Assembly (NCBI GenBank): GCA_016876055.1
Contig: VHDM01000037.1
Span: 1 to 11,622 of the forward strand
Reading direction: 5' to 3'
From: Verrucomicrobiota bacterium
Lineage (GTDB): Bacteria > Verrucomicrobiota > Verrucomicrobiia > Methylacidiphilales > Verrucolacustridaceae
Length of the DNA stretch: 11,622 nt
The translations under genes were made by a program, and so were the position numbers. Each line of letters opens with the position of its first letter. Position 1 is the first letter of the stretch. The notes beneath the pieces were generated by a model that saw only the letters and a program-made list of their open reading frames with translations, made no database searches and was not told where the DNA came from. Shown piece after piece: positions 1 to 8,364 of this stretch.

Positions 1-2778
<2,778 letters not shown>

Positions 2779-2957
2779 CCCAAGAGGATACTCCGATTTT
2801 GCCCCAGTTGAAGTTGAAGTTAAAAAAAGGGGTCCGGCGGGTTCCCTTCCCACGCCAGGCATGCACGGCCCCCTCGCCGACCCGAACGCGGCCCGGCGGC
2901 ACGAGCGCAGGTCGCACCGAGGCTTCAAAACGCAGGCGGGGCAGGTTAGAGTCCGAC

Positions 2958-4196
2958 ATGGCGTTGCTGGTGCAAAAGTACGGCGGGACGTCGGTGGCCA
3001 ACCTGGAGAGGATCCAGAGGGTGGCGGATCGGGTGGCGGAGTCGCGCCGCAAGGGGAACCGGTTAGTGGTGGTGGTTTCGGCGATGAGCGGGGTGACGGA
3101 CGGGTTGCTGAGGATGGCGCGGGAGATCGACCGGGAACCGAGCGAGCGGGAAATGGACCTGCTGTTGGCGACGGGGGAGCAGGTGACGACGGCGTTGTTG
3201 GCGATGGCGCTGCAGGCGCGGGGGATCGAGGCGGCGGCCTTGACGGGGGCGCAGGCGGGCATCGTGACGGACGGGACGCACACCCGGGCGAGGATTGCGA
3301 ACGTGGCGCCTTCCGCGGTACGGAAGCACTTGGAGGCGGGGCGGGTGGTGATCGTGGCCGGGTTTCAGGGGCAGACGATGGAAGGGCAGATCACGACGCT
3401 GGGGCGGGGGGGGTCGGACCTGACGGCGATTGCCCTGGCGGCCGTGTTGAAGGCGGCGCGTTGCGAGATCTACACGGATGTGGACGGGGTGTATTCGGCC
3501 GACCCCCGGGCGGAACCCCGGGCGCGCAAAATCCCGGAAATTTCCTACGATGAGATGCTGGAAATGGCGAGCACGGGGGCCAAGGTGATGCAGGCGCGGT
3601 CGGTGGAGTTCGCCAAGAAGTTCGGGGTTGTCTTCGAGGTCCGATCGAGTTTCCATCGGGCGAGGGGAACGATGGTGAAAGCCGAAGCCAAATCCATGGA
3701 GCGGGTGGTGGTCCGGGGGGTGAGCCTGGAGAAGAACCAGGCCAAGGTGACGTTGGCGGGGGTGGCGGACCGGCCGGGGGTGGCGTCGCGGCTGTTCACG
3801 GGCATTGCCAAGGCGGGGATCAACGTCGACATGATTGTGCAAAACGTTTCGCTGCCGCCGGCCGGGCGCAAGGGCAAGGCGGCAACGGACATCACCTTCA
3901 CGGTGCCGCGGGATGAGCTGGGCAAGGTCAAGCGGGTGTTGGAGGGTTTCCGGCGGGCCGGCGGGGCGCGGCAGATTTTGTTTCAGGAGGGGATCGCGAA
4001 GGTTTCGGTGGTGGGCATCGGGATGCGGAGCCACAGCGGCGTGGCGGCGCAGTTGTTCCGGGCGTTGGCGGCGGCGGGGGTGAACATCCAGATGATCAGC
4101 ACGAGCGAGATCAAGATCACCGTGGTGGTGGACGAGTCGGCCGGGCCGAAGGCGGTCCGGGCGGCCCACCGGGAATTCCGCTTGGGGAGGGGGTGA
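2958..4196 (+). CDS. lysC: Aspartate kinase (aspartokinase), monofunctional with C-terminal ACT domains
   Basis: This cytoplasmic enzyme phosphorylates L-aspartate to 4-phospho-aspartate, the entry step to lysine, diaminopimelate, threonine and methionine. The product is 412 residues, typical for the LysC/Ask family. The amino-acid kinase domain spans about residues 2-235, with KYGGTS at 7-12, VVVSAMSGVTD at 38-48, GRGGSDLTA at 149-157 and TDVDGVY at 173-179. Two ACT-type regulatory regions follow at about 260-330 and 345-410, so feedback control by Lys and/or Thr is expected from family knowledge. I chose ATG 2958 because the conserved N-terminus begins there; the same frame is open upstream to 2799 but that extension is not protein-like. 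The upstream sequence offers only a weak AGG-type ribosome site. A possible internal start near 3672 could yield a separate regulatory subunit. The 3' end is coupled to the DoxX-like gene. No homoserine dehydrogenase domain is present. Confidence 0.97.
   Translation: MALLVQKYGGTSVANLERIQRVADRVAESRRKGNRLVVVVSAMSGVTDGLLRMAREIDREPSEREMDLLLATGEQVTTALLAMALQARGIEAAALTGAQAGIVTDGTHTRARIANVAPSAVRKHLEAGRVVIVAGFQGQTMEGQITTLGRGGSDLTAIALAAVLKAARCEIYTDVDGVYSADPRAEPRARKIPEISYDEMLEMASTGAKVMQARSVEFAKKFGVVFEVRSSFHRARGTMVKAEAKSMERVVVRGVSLEKNQAKVTLAGVADRPGVASRLFTGIAKAGINVDMIVQNVSLPPAGRKGKAATDITFTVPRDELGKVKRVLEGFRRAGGARQILFQEGIAKVSVVGIGMRSHSGVAAQLFRALAAAGVNIQMISTSEIKITVVVDESAGPKAVRAAHREFRLGRG
3661..3674 (+). promoter_or_regulatory. 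Candidate internal ribosome site and start for an ACT-only aspartokinase beta subunit
   Basis: A GAGGGG run lies about 4 nt upstream of an in-frame ATG (3672) encoding Met239 of aspartate kinase. A second in-frame ATG at 3696 encodes Met247 and starts MERVVVRGVS. Some aspartokinases, such as those of Bacillus subtilis and Corynebacterium glutamicum, are alpha2beta2 enzymes whose beta subunit is translated from an internal start at this same domain boundary. Initiation here is inference from sequence and position. Confidence 0.35.
4184..4193 (+). promoter_or_regulatory. Shine-Dalgarno supporting the TTG start of the DoxX-like gene
   Basis: The purine run GGGGAGGGGG sits inside the last codons of aspartate kinase, with its GGAGG core 9 nt before TTG 4200. 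It is one of the few strong ribosome sites in the window, and it decides in favour of the TTG start over the next in-frame ATG, which lies inside the first membrane helix. It suggests translational coupling to the upstream gene. Confidence 0.55.
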
Positions 4197-4199
4197 CCT

Positions 4200-4646
4200 T
4201 TGAGCCAACAAACGCCTGAGGCAAGGCCTTTTGGGCTGCGCGGGAGCGCCCGGGACTGGGCCTTTTTCCTGCTGGCGGCGTTTTTGGGGGCCCGGCTGTT
4301 GGTGGCGGGGATGGGGAAATTCAACGGGCCGCAGGGGCTGAGCTTTGCCCATTTTTACGGGCAGGTAATGCCGGCGTTAAGCCAGCCGTTTTTGGAAAAA
4401 ACTTTCCTGCCGGCTTGGCTGTTGAAGCTGTACTTGGGGATGTTGCCGTACGTGGAGATCCTGATCGGGGCGGCGATTCTGGTGGGGGGGAGGAACCGGG
4501 TGCCGCTGGGGTTGGCGGGCCTTCTTTTTCTCTCCCTGGCCGGGGGGCAGATGCTGATCGGCGGGCACACGACGGTGGCGGACCTCGCGATCCATTTGGC
4601 GCTGACCGTCCTGGCGCTGTTGCTCGTGGAGGAGGAAAATAAGTAA
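4200..4646 (+). CDS. DoxX-like four-helix inner-membrane protein
   Basis: A small hydrophobic protein of 148 residues starting at TTG, only 3 nt after the aspartate kinase stop. Four hydrophobic segments are visible at about residues 20-38, 73-96, 101-118 and 122-143. The first carries the ARLLVAGMGKFNG pattern resembling the conserved N-terminal segment of DoxX/DoxD-family proteins (G-x-R-x-L-x-A-G-x-x-K-F), and length and helix count also fit. The family includes the thiosulfate:quinone oxidoreductase subunit and many proteins of unknown role, some tied to redox stress. Nothing here indicates a particular substrate. The operon with aspartate kinase is structural; I know of no functional reason for the pairing. 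The gene ends in EEENK, leaving a short charged tail. Confidence 0.75.
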   Translation: MSQQTPEARPFGLRGSARDWAFFLLAAFLGARLLVAGMGKFNGPQGLSFAHFYGQVMPALSQPFLEKTFLPAWLLKLYLGMLPYVEILIGAAILVGGRNRVPLGLAGLLFLSLAGGQMLIGGHTTVADLAIHLALTVLALLLVEEENK

Positions 4647-4658
4647 AGGGCTGGGGGC

Positions 4659-4686
4659 GGTTTTCAGGAAAGCGCAGCGAAAAACC
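4659..4686. terminator. Possible weak terminator or hairpin between the DoxX-like gene and tRNA-Lys
   Basis: An imperfect inverted repeat pairs GGTTTT (4659-4664) with AAAACC (4681-4686) across a 16-nt loop, in the convergent gap between the DoxX-like gene and the 3' end of the tRNA. No T-tract follows on either strand, so terminator function is uncertain. Confidence 0.2.
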
Positions 4687-4744
4687 AGGAAGGGGGGGGA
4701 CCCTGTCACGAGGGGGCCCGGGTGGGTTTGGCGCGGGGTGACGA

Positions 4745-4817
4745 TGCCCCGGCTAGGACTCGAACCTAGGACCAAGTGATTAAGAGTCACCTGCTCTACC
4801 AACTGAGCTACCGAGGC
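4745..4817 (-). tRNA. tRNA-Lys (anticodon CUU)
   Basis: A complete 73-nt cloverleaf is read on the minus strand. The acceptor stem pairs GCCTCGG with CCGGGGC (one G-U pair) and leaves discriminator A. The D arm contains AGCTCAGTTGGTAGAGC. The anticodon stem is GGTGA/TCACT around the loop CTCTTAA, giving anticodon CUU. The T arm carries GGTTCGAGTCC. The CCA end is not encoded, so it must be added by the CCA-adding enzyme. The gene is convergent with the DoxX-like gene and divergent from the first bactofilin. Confidence 0.97.
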
Positions 4818-4827
4818 GAAGCAGAAA

Positions 4828-4856
4828 ATCTTATCCAAAAAAGCAATCCTCGGCAA
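4828..4856 (-). promoter_or_regulatory. Sigma70-type promoter for tRNA-Lys
   Basis: On the minus strand, TTGCCG (4851-4856) is separated by exactly 17 nt from TAAGAT (4828-4833), followed 10 nt later by the mature tRNA 5' end. Both boxes match the consensus at 4 or 5 of 6 positions with ideal spacing. The -35 box lies 17 nt from the start codon of the divergent bactofilin, so the two genes share this short control region. The plus strand here contains a direct repeat GCAATCCT (4843-4850 and 4853-4860). Confidence 0.7.
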
Positions 4857-4872
4857 TCCTGCGGGAGCCGAG

Positions 4873-5253
4873 ATGGGCATTGAGCGGGGAGGAAGATTTC
4901 CGCAAAATCATTCCGTGCAGGCCAGCGGCAATCCGGAAAACCTGGAAGTGGCCCTGAAAGGGGGCGGGCTGCAAATCTGGGGGGAGATCAAGCTCCGGGC
5001 GGATGCGGTGCTGCGCGGGACTGTCCGCGGCAGCGTGGACGGGGCGGAAAAAGTCATTGTGGCAAAGGAGGCCGTGGTCTCCGGGACGGTGCGAGGGTCA
5101 GATGTGCGGGTGGAGGGTGAAGTGGCCGGCGGGGTGACGGCATCGGGAAGGGTTTGGATCGGGGCGCAAGGCAAGGTGCGGGTCCGCGTGAGTGGCAAGG
5201 CGGTCCGGATCGAGCCCGGGGCGGAGTTCCAAGGCCAGCTGGAGGTGGGGTAA
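4873..5253 (+). CDS. Short bactofilin-family protein (polymer-forming cytoskeletal domain)
   Basis: A 126-residue protein made almost entirely of the right-handed beta-helix repeat of bactofilins (formerly DUF583). Short strands carrying V/I-x-G-x-V type turns recur at about residues 27-125, for example GEIKLRADAVLRGTVRGSVD and VRVEGEVAGGVTASGRV. Bactofilins self-assemble without nucleotide into filaments on the inner membrane and position cell-wall or appendage machinery. The N-terminus has a short polar leader without a membrane helix or the usual leading IKG motif, so this is a divergent member. The start is ATG 4873 with GGAG 6 nt upstream. The stop is 3 nt before the next gene, which also encodes a bactofilin-like domain, so co-expression is likely. 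The family call is secure; the specific role is unknown. Confidence 0.82.
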   Translation: MGIERGGRFPQNHSVQASGNPENLEVALKGGGLQIWGEIKLRADAVLRGTVRGSVDGAEKVIVAKEAVVSGTVRGSDVRVEGEVAGGVTASGRVWIGAQGKVRVRVSGKAVRIEPGAEFQGQLEVG

Positions 5254-5256
5254 GCC

Positions 5257-5922
5257 GTGCGGAAGATCGAAGTCGTCTGCCCGGAGTGTGGGGGGACGCA
5301 GATGGAATCGGAGAACTTCATCTCCACGGTTTGTCGGGGTTGCGGCCATTATTTCAAGTCCGAGCGGGCCAAGGAGACGGGCCGGAAGAAAGTCCGTAGG
5401 GCCTTGGTTCAAAAACGGGAGCTGACCTGCGCCGAGTGTGGGTCGGTGCAGGAGGTGGCGGCGGAAGCGCTCTCGTCCACCTGTCTGGATTGCGGTCGGC
5501 ATTTGGAGCTGGGGCATCGGGAGATCTCGGGGGAGTTTTTGGGCAACCTCAGTCTGGAGGGGGATCTGAAAATCGGGCCGAAAGGAAATTTTGGGGGATC
5601 GCGGGCGCGGGCGGTCCGGATTGTGGTGCAGGGGCGGGCGAGCGGTTTTCTCGAGGCGGCGGAATGCCTGCGGGTGGAGGGCAAGGTAAAGCTGCGGGCA
5701 GGGGCGTCCGGCGGAAAACTGGAGATCCAGGCCGGGGCCGCCCTGGAGACAGGGGAGCCGGTTCAGTTCGCAAGTGGAGAAATCGAGGGGGAATTACGGT
5801 GCCCGGAGGCGCGGTTTACCGGGCCGCTGCGGGTCGGACCGCAGGGGGTGTTGATGGCGGAAAAAGTGAGCTTTACCGAGCTGACGGTGGAAGAGGGGGC
5901 AAGGGTAAGGAGTGTCGTTTGA
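5257..5922 (+). CDS. Tandem zinc-ribbon / bactofilin-like fusion protein
   Basis: This 221-residue protein joins two N-terminal zinc ribbons to a bactofilin-like beta-helix. Ribbon 1 has C8-x2-C11 and C26-x2-C29; ribbon 2 has C58-x2-C61 and C76-x2-C79. Both have exactly 14 residues between knuckles, consistent with duplication. A basic linker (about residues 36-54) separates them. From about residue 88 the sequence becomes repetitive G-rich beta-helix, for example GEFLGNLSLEGDLKIGPKG and EGKVKLRAGASGGKLEIQAG. The start is GTG 5257, supported by GGAGG at 5241-5245. It overlaps no neighbour but lies 3 nt behind the short bactofilin, so the two form an operon. The ribbons could bind nucleic acid, a protein partner or simply zinc for stability; the sequence does not decide. 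I do not recall an experimentally described protein of this layout. Confidence 0.8.
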   Translation: MRKIEVVCPECGGTQMESENFISTVCRGCGHYFKSERAKETGRKKVRRALVQKRELTCAECGSVQEVAAEALSSTCLDCGRHLELGHREISGEFLGNLSLEGDLKIGPKGNFGGSRARAVRIVVQGRASGFLEAAECLRVEGKVKLRAGASGGKLEIQAGAALETGEPVQFASGEIEGELRCPEARFTGPLRVGPQGVLMAEKVSFTELTVEEGARVRSVV

Positions 5923-5963
5923 AATAGGGAGCCAGCGGCCGGGAGGGTCCGGCGGGCCGAGAT

Positions 5964-6434
5964 TTATTTGGCTTTGGTAAGGTGGCGGAAAGTGGGGGAG
6001 AAATCGGGGCTGTCGTCCCTGCCCTCAATAGGGTCGGAGCGGCCGCGGAAAAGGGCGGTTTCCGCGACGATAAACCTGTTGGTGCGGACGTCGCCAAAGA
6101 GCTGAGCATTTTCGCAGATCTCGACCGACTCGGTGGCGGTGAGATTGCCTTGGACCTTGCCGCGAATGACGATCTTGGCGGCCTGGATTTCCGCTTTGAT
6201 GACGGCTTCAGGCCCGATGTCGAGGGAGCCTTGGGAGATGATTTCACCCTCAAAGGTGCCGTTGAATTCAAGAGGGCCGTCGAAGGCGAGGGTGCCTTTG
6301 ATTTCCACCTGATCCGTGATCAGAGCGGAGCGGCCTGCGGACCCGAAGTGAGCCGTACTCTGCTTGGCAACCTCGGGATAGTTAAAGGTGGCTTCCATGG
6401 TTTCGGATTTACGGCCGTTGGAACGACTGAACAT
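5964..6434 (-). CDS. Canonical bactofilin (polymer-forming cytoskeletal protein)
   Basis: A 156-residue protein with the textbook bactofilin pattern. A flexible polar N-terminus (1-38) precedes a beta-helix core at about residues 39-132, containing VEIKGTLAFDGPLEFNGTFEGEI, IGPEAVIKAEI, IVIRGKVQGNL and FRG, followed by a polar, partly disordered tail. Bactofilins polymerise on the cytoplasmic face of the membrane and scaffold envelope processes. The same frame stays open far upstream (to about 7349) but that part is antisense to the glycosyltransferase and not protein-like. ATG 6434 gives the common MFSR-type start; ATG 6398 (Met13) is a viable alternative. Neither has a clear Shine-Dalgarno. 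The gene is convergent with the zinc-ribbon bactofilin, with 41 nt between their stops. Confidence 0.92.
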   Translation of the reverse strand: MFSRSNGRKSETMEATFNYPEVAKQSTAHFGSAGRSALITDQVEIKGTLAFDGPLEFNGTFEGEIISQGSLDIGPEAVIKAEIQAAKIVIRGKVQGNLTATESVEICENAQLFGDVRTNRFIVAETALFRGRSDPIEGRDDSPDFSPTFRHLTKAK

Positions 6435-6440
6435 ATTTAC

Positions 6441-6470
6441 ACGATAACGCGGGAAAAAGAGAAATGACAA
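6441..6470 (-). promoter_or_regulatory. Candidate promoter of the canonical bactofilin
   Basis: On the minus strand, TTGTCA (6465-6470) is followed after 18 nt by TATCGT (6441-6446). The first hexamer matches the -35 consensus at 5 of 6 positions, the second the -10 at 4 of 6. The -10 ends only 6 nt before ATG 6434, so either the mRNA is leaderless from that ATG or translation starts at ATG 6398. Confidence 0.35.
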
Positions 6471-6545
6471 GGAACTTTTTTCGGGGGGGAGTCCAGGGGG
6501 GGCTCCTTGACACAGAGCAAGGGGCTTACGCAACCTTTGAAGCCC

Positions 6546-6872
6546 ATGATTCATCACCTCAAACTGATCCAACTCAAGGGGGGTCTTCCGCCCCAGCGGG
6601 TGGAGGAGGTGATGGTGGAGAGCCGGATTCGCCTGCTGAAAATCCAGGATGTTTTGAGTTTGGCCTGCGGGAAGAAGATTCCGCTGAAGGAGCAAGAATC
6701 TTTCCATGATCTCTTTTTGGCCCTGGAGTTTGAGAACATCCTCAAACGCACCTCGGCTTTTGATCACCCGCTTTACCACCAGTTTGAGGCCCAGATTCTC
6801 AAACCGAACGCCGCGAAGATCGAGGTGCTGGAATTTGAGATGGATCCCGGCAAGGACGTACGTTTTTCGTAA
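6546..6872 (+). CDS. Hypothetical protein, 108 residues, no recognised family
   Basis: I do not recognise this protein. It is soluble-looking, with no signal peptide or membrane segment. The first two thirds are charged and probably helical (about residues 14-66); the last third has alternating hydrophobics (AKIEVLEFEMD) suggesting a strand. Base composition is less G-rich than in neighbouring genes, but the codon pattern looks coding and the antisense frames are not convincing. I chose ATG 6546 (MIHHLKL). The frame is also open from TTG 6507, which would add 13 residues. Neither start has a strong ribosome site. It lies divergent from the canonical bactofilin and 24 nt upstream of the glycosyltransferase, so it probably shares that transcript and perhaps its pathway. 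Confidence 0.6.
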   Translation: MIHHLKLIQLKGGLPPQRVEEVMVESRIRLLKIQDVLSLACGKKIPLKEQESFHDLFLALEFENILKRTSAFDHPLYHQFEAQILKPNAAKIEVLEFEMDPGKDVRFS

Positions 6873-6896
6873 GGCGGGGAAAGGGCCGGAGCCGCG

Positions 6897-8051
6897 TTGA
6901 GAAAGCGGGCGGTCGTGGGGGTGGGAGTGGCGGGTTTTCCCCGGCATGCCGCGGGAAATTCCTGGGCCTTTTTGCAATGGGCGACGGGATTGCGGGAGAT
7001 GGGTTGGGAGGTATGGATGGTGGAAACCCTCGCCCCCAAGGAGCTGGTCAACGCCGCGGGGCGGCCGTGTCGCTGGGGGGAGAGCCTGAACCTCGCAACT
7101 TGGAACGCTTACCTCCGGGAGTTGGGTTGGGATGAAAAGGCCAGCCTGTTGTTGGAGGGGGAGAAAGCAGACGAGCGCAAACTGAGGGAGTTTGCCCAGG
7201 GGGCCGATCTTTTCCTGAATTTGTCCGGGCATTTCAAGCGGGTGGATCTGGTGAGCGGGGCCGCCGCCCGGGTGTATGTGGATCTGGACCCGGCGTTCAC
7301 GCAGATCTGGGCCAAGGTCTACGGCAGCAAAATGAATTTCAGCGGGCACAACGCCTTCTGGAGTGTCGGGCTATCCATGGGGCGCGGGGCCGTGGTGCCG
7401 GAAACGGGACATGCCTGGAAACCGGTGCGGCCTCCGGTGTGCCGGCGATATTGGTCGGCCGGGGCGGCGGGCAAACCCACGGGGCCGACGGCGGGAGCGG
7501 GGCGGGGCCGTTGGACGACGATCACGCATTGGCATGGGTATGCGGCGGTGGAGTGGGAGGGGCGGAGTTACGGAAACAAGGCGGAGGAATTTGAAAAGTT
7601 GCGGGGCTGGCCGGGCCGGACGGGATTGCGGCCGCGGGTGGTGACCGATTTAGGCCCGGGCAAGGAGAGGGAGGCCTTTGAGGCGGAGGGGTGGGAGTTT
7701 CTGGAACCGGCCAAAATCTGTGCGGACTGGAAGGAATACCGCGCTTTTTTGGCGGCCAGCCGGGGGGAGTTTTCGCCCGCCAAGGCGGGGTATGTCACGG
7801 CGCAAACCGGCTGGTTCAGTGACCGGAGTGCGCTTTACCTTTCGCTGGGTCGGCCGGTCTTGTTGCAGGACACCGGTTGGTCGCGGTGGTTGCCGGAGGG
7901 CCGGGGGCTGGTGGCTTTCCGAACGCCGGAGGAGGCGGCGGAAAAGGCGCAGGCGATCGAGAGGGATTATGGGCGGCATTGCCGGGCGGCGGAGGAAGTG
8001 GCCGCCGAGTTTTTGGCGGAAAGCAAGGCAATCGGTGAGGCGGTGGGTTGA
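6897..8051 (+). CDS. GT-B-like glycosyltransferase, family 1/4 type
   Basis: A 384-residue cytoplasmic protein resembling a group of bacterial glycosyltransferase-like proteins. The N-terminus has an alternating beta strand and glycine-rich loop (AVVGVGVAGFPRHAAGN, residues 5-21) followed by LREMGWEVWMVET, typical of the first Rossmann domain of GT-B enzymes. The C-terminal half carries the most diagnostic stretch, residues 290-327, with the elements GEFSPAKAGYV, GWFSDRSALYL, GRPVLLQDTGW and later GLVAFRTPEEA, which resembles the donor-binding region of GT4-like proteins. Predicted role is transfer of a sugar from an activated donor; donor and acceptor cannot be read from sequence. The start is TTG 6897 with GGAG 7 nt upstream. 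It follows the 108-residue hypothetical gene by 24 nt. No membrane helix is present. Confidence 0.7.
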   Translation: MRKRAVVGVGVAGFPRHAAGNSWAFLQWATGLREMGWEVWMVETLAPKELVNAAGRPCRWGESLNLATWNAYLRELGWDEKASLLLEGEKADERKLREFAQGADLFLNLSGHFKRVDLVSGAAARVYVDLDPAFTQIWAKVYGSKMNFSGHNAFWSVGLSMGRGAVVPETGHAWKPVRPPVCRRYWSAGAAGKPTGPTAGAGRGRWTTITHWHGYAAVEWEGRSYGNKAEEFEKLRGWPGRTGLRPRVVTDLGPGKEREAFEAEGWEFLEPAKICADWKEYRAFLAASRGEFSPAKAGYVTAQTGWFSDRSALYLSLGRPVLLQDTGWSRWLPEGRGLVAFRTPEEAAEKAQAIERDYGRHCRAAEEVAAEFLAESKAIGEAVG

Positions 8052-8354
8052 GGGCGAGCGGGAGGCGAGAAGCGGAAGACCAGGACGAGGGTTTCTTTTT
8101 ACGCCAGGCGGGTGAGAAAGAACGGAGTTTCTCGTGAATGTGAACGGAAGCTGGTCGAAGGGACCAGGCAGCCGTGGAGGTTTTCGATTTACGATACTTC
8201 GGTGGCCCTCCAGACGCCTTCTTCTGTGCCCTGATCGGACTTTGGCACTGGATGTATCGGGGAACGAGGAGTGAGGTGATCGGCGATCGGGAAACAGGAT
8301 TTATTCTGTTGCCGGCAACGGGTGGATGAATCCTTTCGGGGCGGGCTCCCCGGT
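8052..8354. other. Intergenic stretch of about 300 nt with no confident gene
   Basis: The gap between the glycosyltransferase stop and the converging GH17 gene has different base composition from the flanking genes. A small hairpin pairs GAGAAA (8116-8121 region) with TTTCTC just downstream. The plus strand has a 51-codon frame from GTG 8174 to TGA 8327-8329 (MEVFDLRYFGGPP start, Trp-rich middle WHWMYRG) that ends 8 nt before the terminator hairpin. It has no good ribosome site and I do not call it as a gene. Near 8276-8290 the pattern GATCGGCGATCGG forms a short repeat. A decayed gene or small RNA remains possible. Confidence 0.4.
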
Positions 8355-8364
8355 TTATTTTTTT
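8337..8364 (+). terminator. Rho-independent terminator of the glycosyltransferase transcript
   Basis: A stem CGGGG (8337-8341) / CCCCG (8348-8352) with a 6-nt loop is followed by a T-rich tract (GTTTATTTTTTT) ending at 8364. Orientation fits the plus-strand genes 6546-8051. The T-tract overlaps the end of the converging GH17 gene, where it reads as its last Lys codons and TAA stop. Confidence 0.7.

Noticed and set aside
3404..3415. Run of 8 G in aspartate kinase as a frameshift or phase-variation site.
   Set aside because: The frame is intact across it (LGRGGSDLT) and the run is in line with the local G-richness; no sign of a truncated alternative product.
3063..4352. 429-codon minus-strand frame opposite aspartate kinase.
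   Set aside because: Rich in Arg, Pro and His with no recognisable domain; the opposite strand encodes a secure aspartate kinase.
5923..5963. Short inverted repeat GCCGG/CCGGC between convergent bactofilins as a bidirectional terminator.
   Set aside because: The stem is only 5 bp and no T-tract follows on either strand; not supportable as a terminator.
6507..6512. TTGACA as a -35 box for the 108-residue gene.
   Set aside because: No acceptable -10 hexamer lies 16-18 nt downstream.
6435..7349. N-terminal extension of the canonical bactofilin frame across the glycosyltransferase.
   Set aside because: The extension is antisense to a better-supported gene and the bactofilin-like sequence begins only at ATG 6434.
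8112..8131. GAGAAA/TTTCTC hairpin after the glycosyltransferase as its terminator.
   Set aside because: No T-tract follows, and a better terminator lies at 8337-8364.
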